Shown in pieces: positions 4,473-6,239 of a DNA stretch of 6,239 nt (within the stretch, counting starts at the first letter, position 1; every line of letters begins with the position of its first letter). A program made the position numbers and the translations under genes. Source of the stretch: Burkholderiales bacterium (GTDB taxonomy: Bacteria > Pseudomonadota > Gammaproteobacteria > Burkholderiales > Burkholderiaceae_C). The notes beneath the pieces were generated by a model. It was given only the letters and a program-made list of their open reading frames with translations, did no database searches and was not told the origin of the DNA. The stretch spans positions 1 through 6,239 of the forward strand of contig JAABPT010000097.1 in the NCBI GenBank assembly GCA_011391855.1, written 5' to 3'.

Positions 4473-5537
4473 ATGGCCATCCAGACCGACGACTTCGGCG
4501 CTCCAGGCGCGGCGCGCGCGCCGCGTGTGTTGAGCGCTGCGGCAGCCACGCCCAACGAGGAGGCCATCGAACGCGCGCTGCGCCCCAAGGGCCTGGCCGA
4601 CTACGTGGGCCAGGCCAAGGCGCGCGAGCAGCTGGAAATCTTCATCCACGCCGCGCGCGGCCGCGCCGAGGCGCTGGACCACGTGCTGCTGTTCGGCCCG
4701 CCGGGGCTGGGCAAGACGACGCTGAGCCACATCATCGCCAACGAGTTGGGCGTGAACCTGCGCCAGACCTCGGGCCCGGTGCTGGAAAAGCCCAAGGACC
4801 TGGCCGCCATCCTGACCAACCTCGAGAAGAACGACGTGCTCTTCATCGACGAGATCCACCGCTTGAGTCCGGTGGTCGAGGAGATCCTGTACCCCGCGCT
4901 GGAGGACTACCAGATCGACATCATGATCGGCGAGGGCCCGGCCGCCCGTTCCATCAAGCTCGACCTGCAGCCCTTCACCCTGGTCGGCGCCACCACGCGT
5001 GCCGGCATGCTGACGAATCCGCTGCGCGACCGCTTCGGCATCGTGGCGCGGCTGGAGTTCTACACACCGGAAGAACTGACGCGCATCGTCACGCGCTCGG
5101 CTGGCCTCTTGAAAGTGCCGGTGGACGCCGCCGGCGCGCTGGAGATCGCACGCCGCAGCCGCGGCACGCCGCGCATCGCCAACCGGCTGCTGCGCCGCGT
5201 GCGCGACTACGCGCAGGTCAAGGGCAGCGGCAGCGTCGACGCGGCGATTGCCGACCTGGCGCTGAAGATGCTGGACGTCGACCCGCTGGGCTTCGACGTC
5301 ATGGACCGCAAGCTGCTGGAGGCCGTGATCCACCGCTTCGACGGCGGCCCGGTGGGGCTGGACAACGTGGCCGCCGCCATCGGCGAGGAAGCGGGCACGA
5401 TCGAGGACGTGATCGAGCCCTTCCTCATCCAGCAGGGCTTCCTGCAGCGCACGCCGCGCGGCCGCGTGGCCACGGCGGCGGCCTGGCGGCACCTGGGGCT
5501 CACACCGCCGGCGCGCGGCGGCGAGCTGTTCGACTGA
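4473..5537 (+). CDS. ruvB: Holliday junction branch-migration ATPase RuvB
   Basis: RuvB is the hexameric AAA+ motor that, loaded by RuvA, pumps DNA through Holliday junctions. Visible motifs over 354 residues: the conserved entry ERALRPKGLADYVGQ (33-47), Walker A GPPGLGKTT (75-83), Walker B DVLFIDEIHR (121-130) with Asp126-Glu127, sensor 1 region LVGATTRAG (170-178), arginine-finger region LRDRFG (184-189), sensor 2 GTPRIANR (231-238), and a C-terminal winged-helix domain from about 270 (DPLGFDVMDRKLL, DNVAAAIGE, EPFLIQQGFLQRTPRG). All key residues are present, so it should be active. It is somewhat longer than the E. coli protein (336) owing to an Ala-rich N terminus. The start at 4473 is supported by the leaderless promoter geometry. 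Two copper-related genes on the other strand separate it from ruvA, so it is probably expressed from its own promoter. Confidence 0.98.
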   Translation: MAIQTDDFGAPGAARAPRVLSAAAATPNEEAIERALRPKGLADYVGQAKAREQLEIFIHAARGRAEALDHVLLFGPPGLGKTTLSHIIANELGVNLRQTSGPVLEKPKDLAAILTNLEKNDVLFIDEIHRLSPVVEEILYPALEDYQIDIMIGEGPAARSIKLDLQPFTLVGATTRAGMLTNPLRDRFGIVARLEFYTPEELTRIVTRSAGLLKVPVDAAGALEIARRSRGTPRIANRLLRRVRDYAQVKGSGSVDAAIADLALKMLDVDPLGFDVMDRKLLEAVIHRFDGGPVGLDNVAAAIGEEAGTIEDVIEPFLIQQGFLQRTPRGRVATAAAWRHLGLTPPARGGELFD

Positions 5538-5549
5538 GCCGCCTGCCGA

Positions 5550-5569
5550 CGCTGCGCCCAAGCGCAGCG
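5550..5569. terminator. Perfect hairpin between convergent ruvB and pilY1-like genes
   Basis: CGCTGCGC (5550-5557), loop CCAA, GCGCAGCG (5562-5569): an uninterrupted 8-bp GC-rich stem in the 40-bp gap between two stop codons (5537 and 5578). It is placed as a bidirectional terminator would be, but no T-run follows on either strand, so efficiency is uncertain. Confidence 0.6.
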
Positions 5570-5577
5570 CCAGTGCG

Positions 5578-6239
5578 TCAGCGTTCCACTTCCTGGTACC
5601 AGTAGGTGCGGCGCCGCGGCACGTCGATGACGGGGTTGATGCGCGAACCCTCGATGGCCGAGTTGCGCGGGTTCGGCGCACCGATCACGAACGGCACCTG
5701 GCGCAAATTGCCACCGCCCGTGTCGATGGCGACGATGCCTGCAACAGGGCTGGGTGGCAGGCCGCCACCAACGAGCACGCTGCCGCTGCTGGCCACGCAG
5801 AACATCGGCATGGCGTAGCTCTTGGCCACACCCAGGTTGAAGCTGCAGGTGTTGCCCCCCAGGGGCGCTGGGCGATTGGTGCCGAAGAAGCTGAAGCCAC
5901 CGATCGAGGTCGCGGCGTTGACGACCTTCTCGCCGCCGGCCAACGGCATGTAGCAACCCGCTCCATCGACGCGCGGCGCATCACCGGAGGCATAGAGGTC
6001 GGCCCAGACCGTCGGCGACGCGACGGCCGGCGCCCCCTTCTCCGTGCGCCGATCGAAGACCTGGAAGAAGTGGTCCTGGGTACCGTTCATGAGGGGCTTC
6101 TCGCGGTCGCCCGACCCGAGCAGCAGCGCCGTGAAGGTCTTCGTCACCACGACGTCGGGCGGATAGAAGAACTTGCGCCCGGTGCCGGTGCCGCCCGACA
6201 GGTCGGCGGCCTTGTAGACGGTCCAGTCCGCTGGCGCAT
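5578..6239 (-). CDS. pilY1: PilY1-like type IV pilus tip/biogenesis protein, C-terminal part only
   Basis: The last 219 residues of a large protein whose 5' part lies beyond the right edge; the frame is open to base 6239, and the GTG at 6150 is internal. PilY1 proteins sit at the type IV pilus tip or cell surface and control pilus extension, retraction and adhesion; their C-terminal half is a beta-propeller. Support: GRKFFYPPDVV (20-30 of the visible part), then TALLLGSGDREKPL (36-49) and QDHFFQVFDRR, which match the end of the PilY1 propeller (GSGDRE followed by a QD-F-x-x-D element). Three Cys lie in GCYMPL, NTCSFNL and MFCVAS. The end, RRRTYWYQEVER, resembles the WRE-type end of the family. 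The calcium-binding loop would lie outside this part. No other pilus gene is visible; in related bacteria pilY1 usually sits with minor pilin genes (pilV, pilW, pilX), which would be expected to the right. Convergent with ruvB. Confidence 0.85.
   Translation of the reverse strand, partial: APADWTVYKAADLSGGTGTGRKFFYPPDVVVTKTFTALLLGSGDREKPLMNGTQDHFFQVFDRRTEKGAPAVASPTVWADLYASGDAPRVDGAGCYMPLAGGEKVVNAATSIGGFSFFGTNRPAPLGGNTCSFNLGVAKSYAMPMFCVASSGSVLVGGGLPPSPVAGIVAIDTGGGNLRQVPFVIGAPNPRNSAIEGSRINPVIDVPRRRTYWYQEVER

Noticed and set aside
3377..4588. 403-codon - strand open frame covering both copper genes
   Set aside because: It is out of frame with the PCu(A)C and DUF2946 genes, both of which have clear family motifs; the product is Arg/Gly-rich with no domain.
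4269..5681. 470-codon open frame antisense to ruvB
   Set aside because: Fully explained as a shadow of ruvB; low-complexity His/Gln/Arg-rich translation without motifs, and it overlaps three well-supported genes.
5578..6150. Treating the right-edge gene as a complete 190-residue protein starting at GTG 6150
   Set aside because: The frame stays open to 6239 and the upstream codons encode AADLSGGTGTGRKFFYPPDV, which continues the PilY1 similarity, so the gene is truncated by the window edge.

Overview
The window is about 70% GC, densely coded and protein-coding throughout. I see no tRNA, rRNA, CRISPR array, insertion sequence or phage gene. Base composition, protein sequences and a PilY1-type pilus gene suggest a betaproteobacterium of the order Burkholderiales (Comamonadaceae or the Rubrivivax/Leptothrix group). 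That placement is an inference from sequence style, not from a search.

Layout from left to right: (1) the 3' end of a class III (CaiB/BaiF) CoA-transferase gene, + strand, followed by a strong GC hairpin; (2) a stand-alone + strand gene whose product looks like a hybrid histidine kinase in which the phospho-acceptor His, the ATP-binding motifs and the receiver Asp all appear replaced; (3) a two-gene + strand unit, a TlpA/ResA-like periplasmic thioredoxin lipoprotein overlapping ruvA by ATGA; (4) a - strand pair between ruvA and ruvB, encoding a DUF2946 membrane protein and a PCu(A)C periplasmic copper chaperone; (5) ruvB, + strand, divergent from the DUF2946 gene across only 53 bp; (6) the C-terminal part of a large PilY1-like type IV pilus tip protein, - strand, convergent with ruvB and running off the right edge.

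How they fit together: RuvA and RuvB form the Holliday-junction branch-migration motor, but here they cannot be one simple operon, because the oppositely oriented copper pair separates them. RuvA is translationally coupled to a thiol-redox lipoprotein. ruvB appears to have its own promoter, with a -10-like GATAAT exactly six bases before its ATG, implying a leaderless mRNA. The DUF2946 gene has the mirror arrangement (TACACT, six bases, ATG), so both genes of the divergent pair look leaderless. The thioredoxin lipoprotein, DUF2946 protein and PCu(A)C chaperone would all act in the envelope and could share a role in copper delivery or thiol maintenance for cytochrome oxidase; this is inference from family and neighbourhood.

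Nothing here is clearly a new multi-gene system. The most interesting items are the degenerate kinase/receiver protein, the divergent leaderless start region, and the interruption of ruvAB by copper genes.
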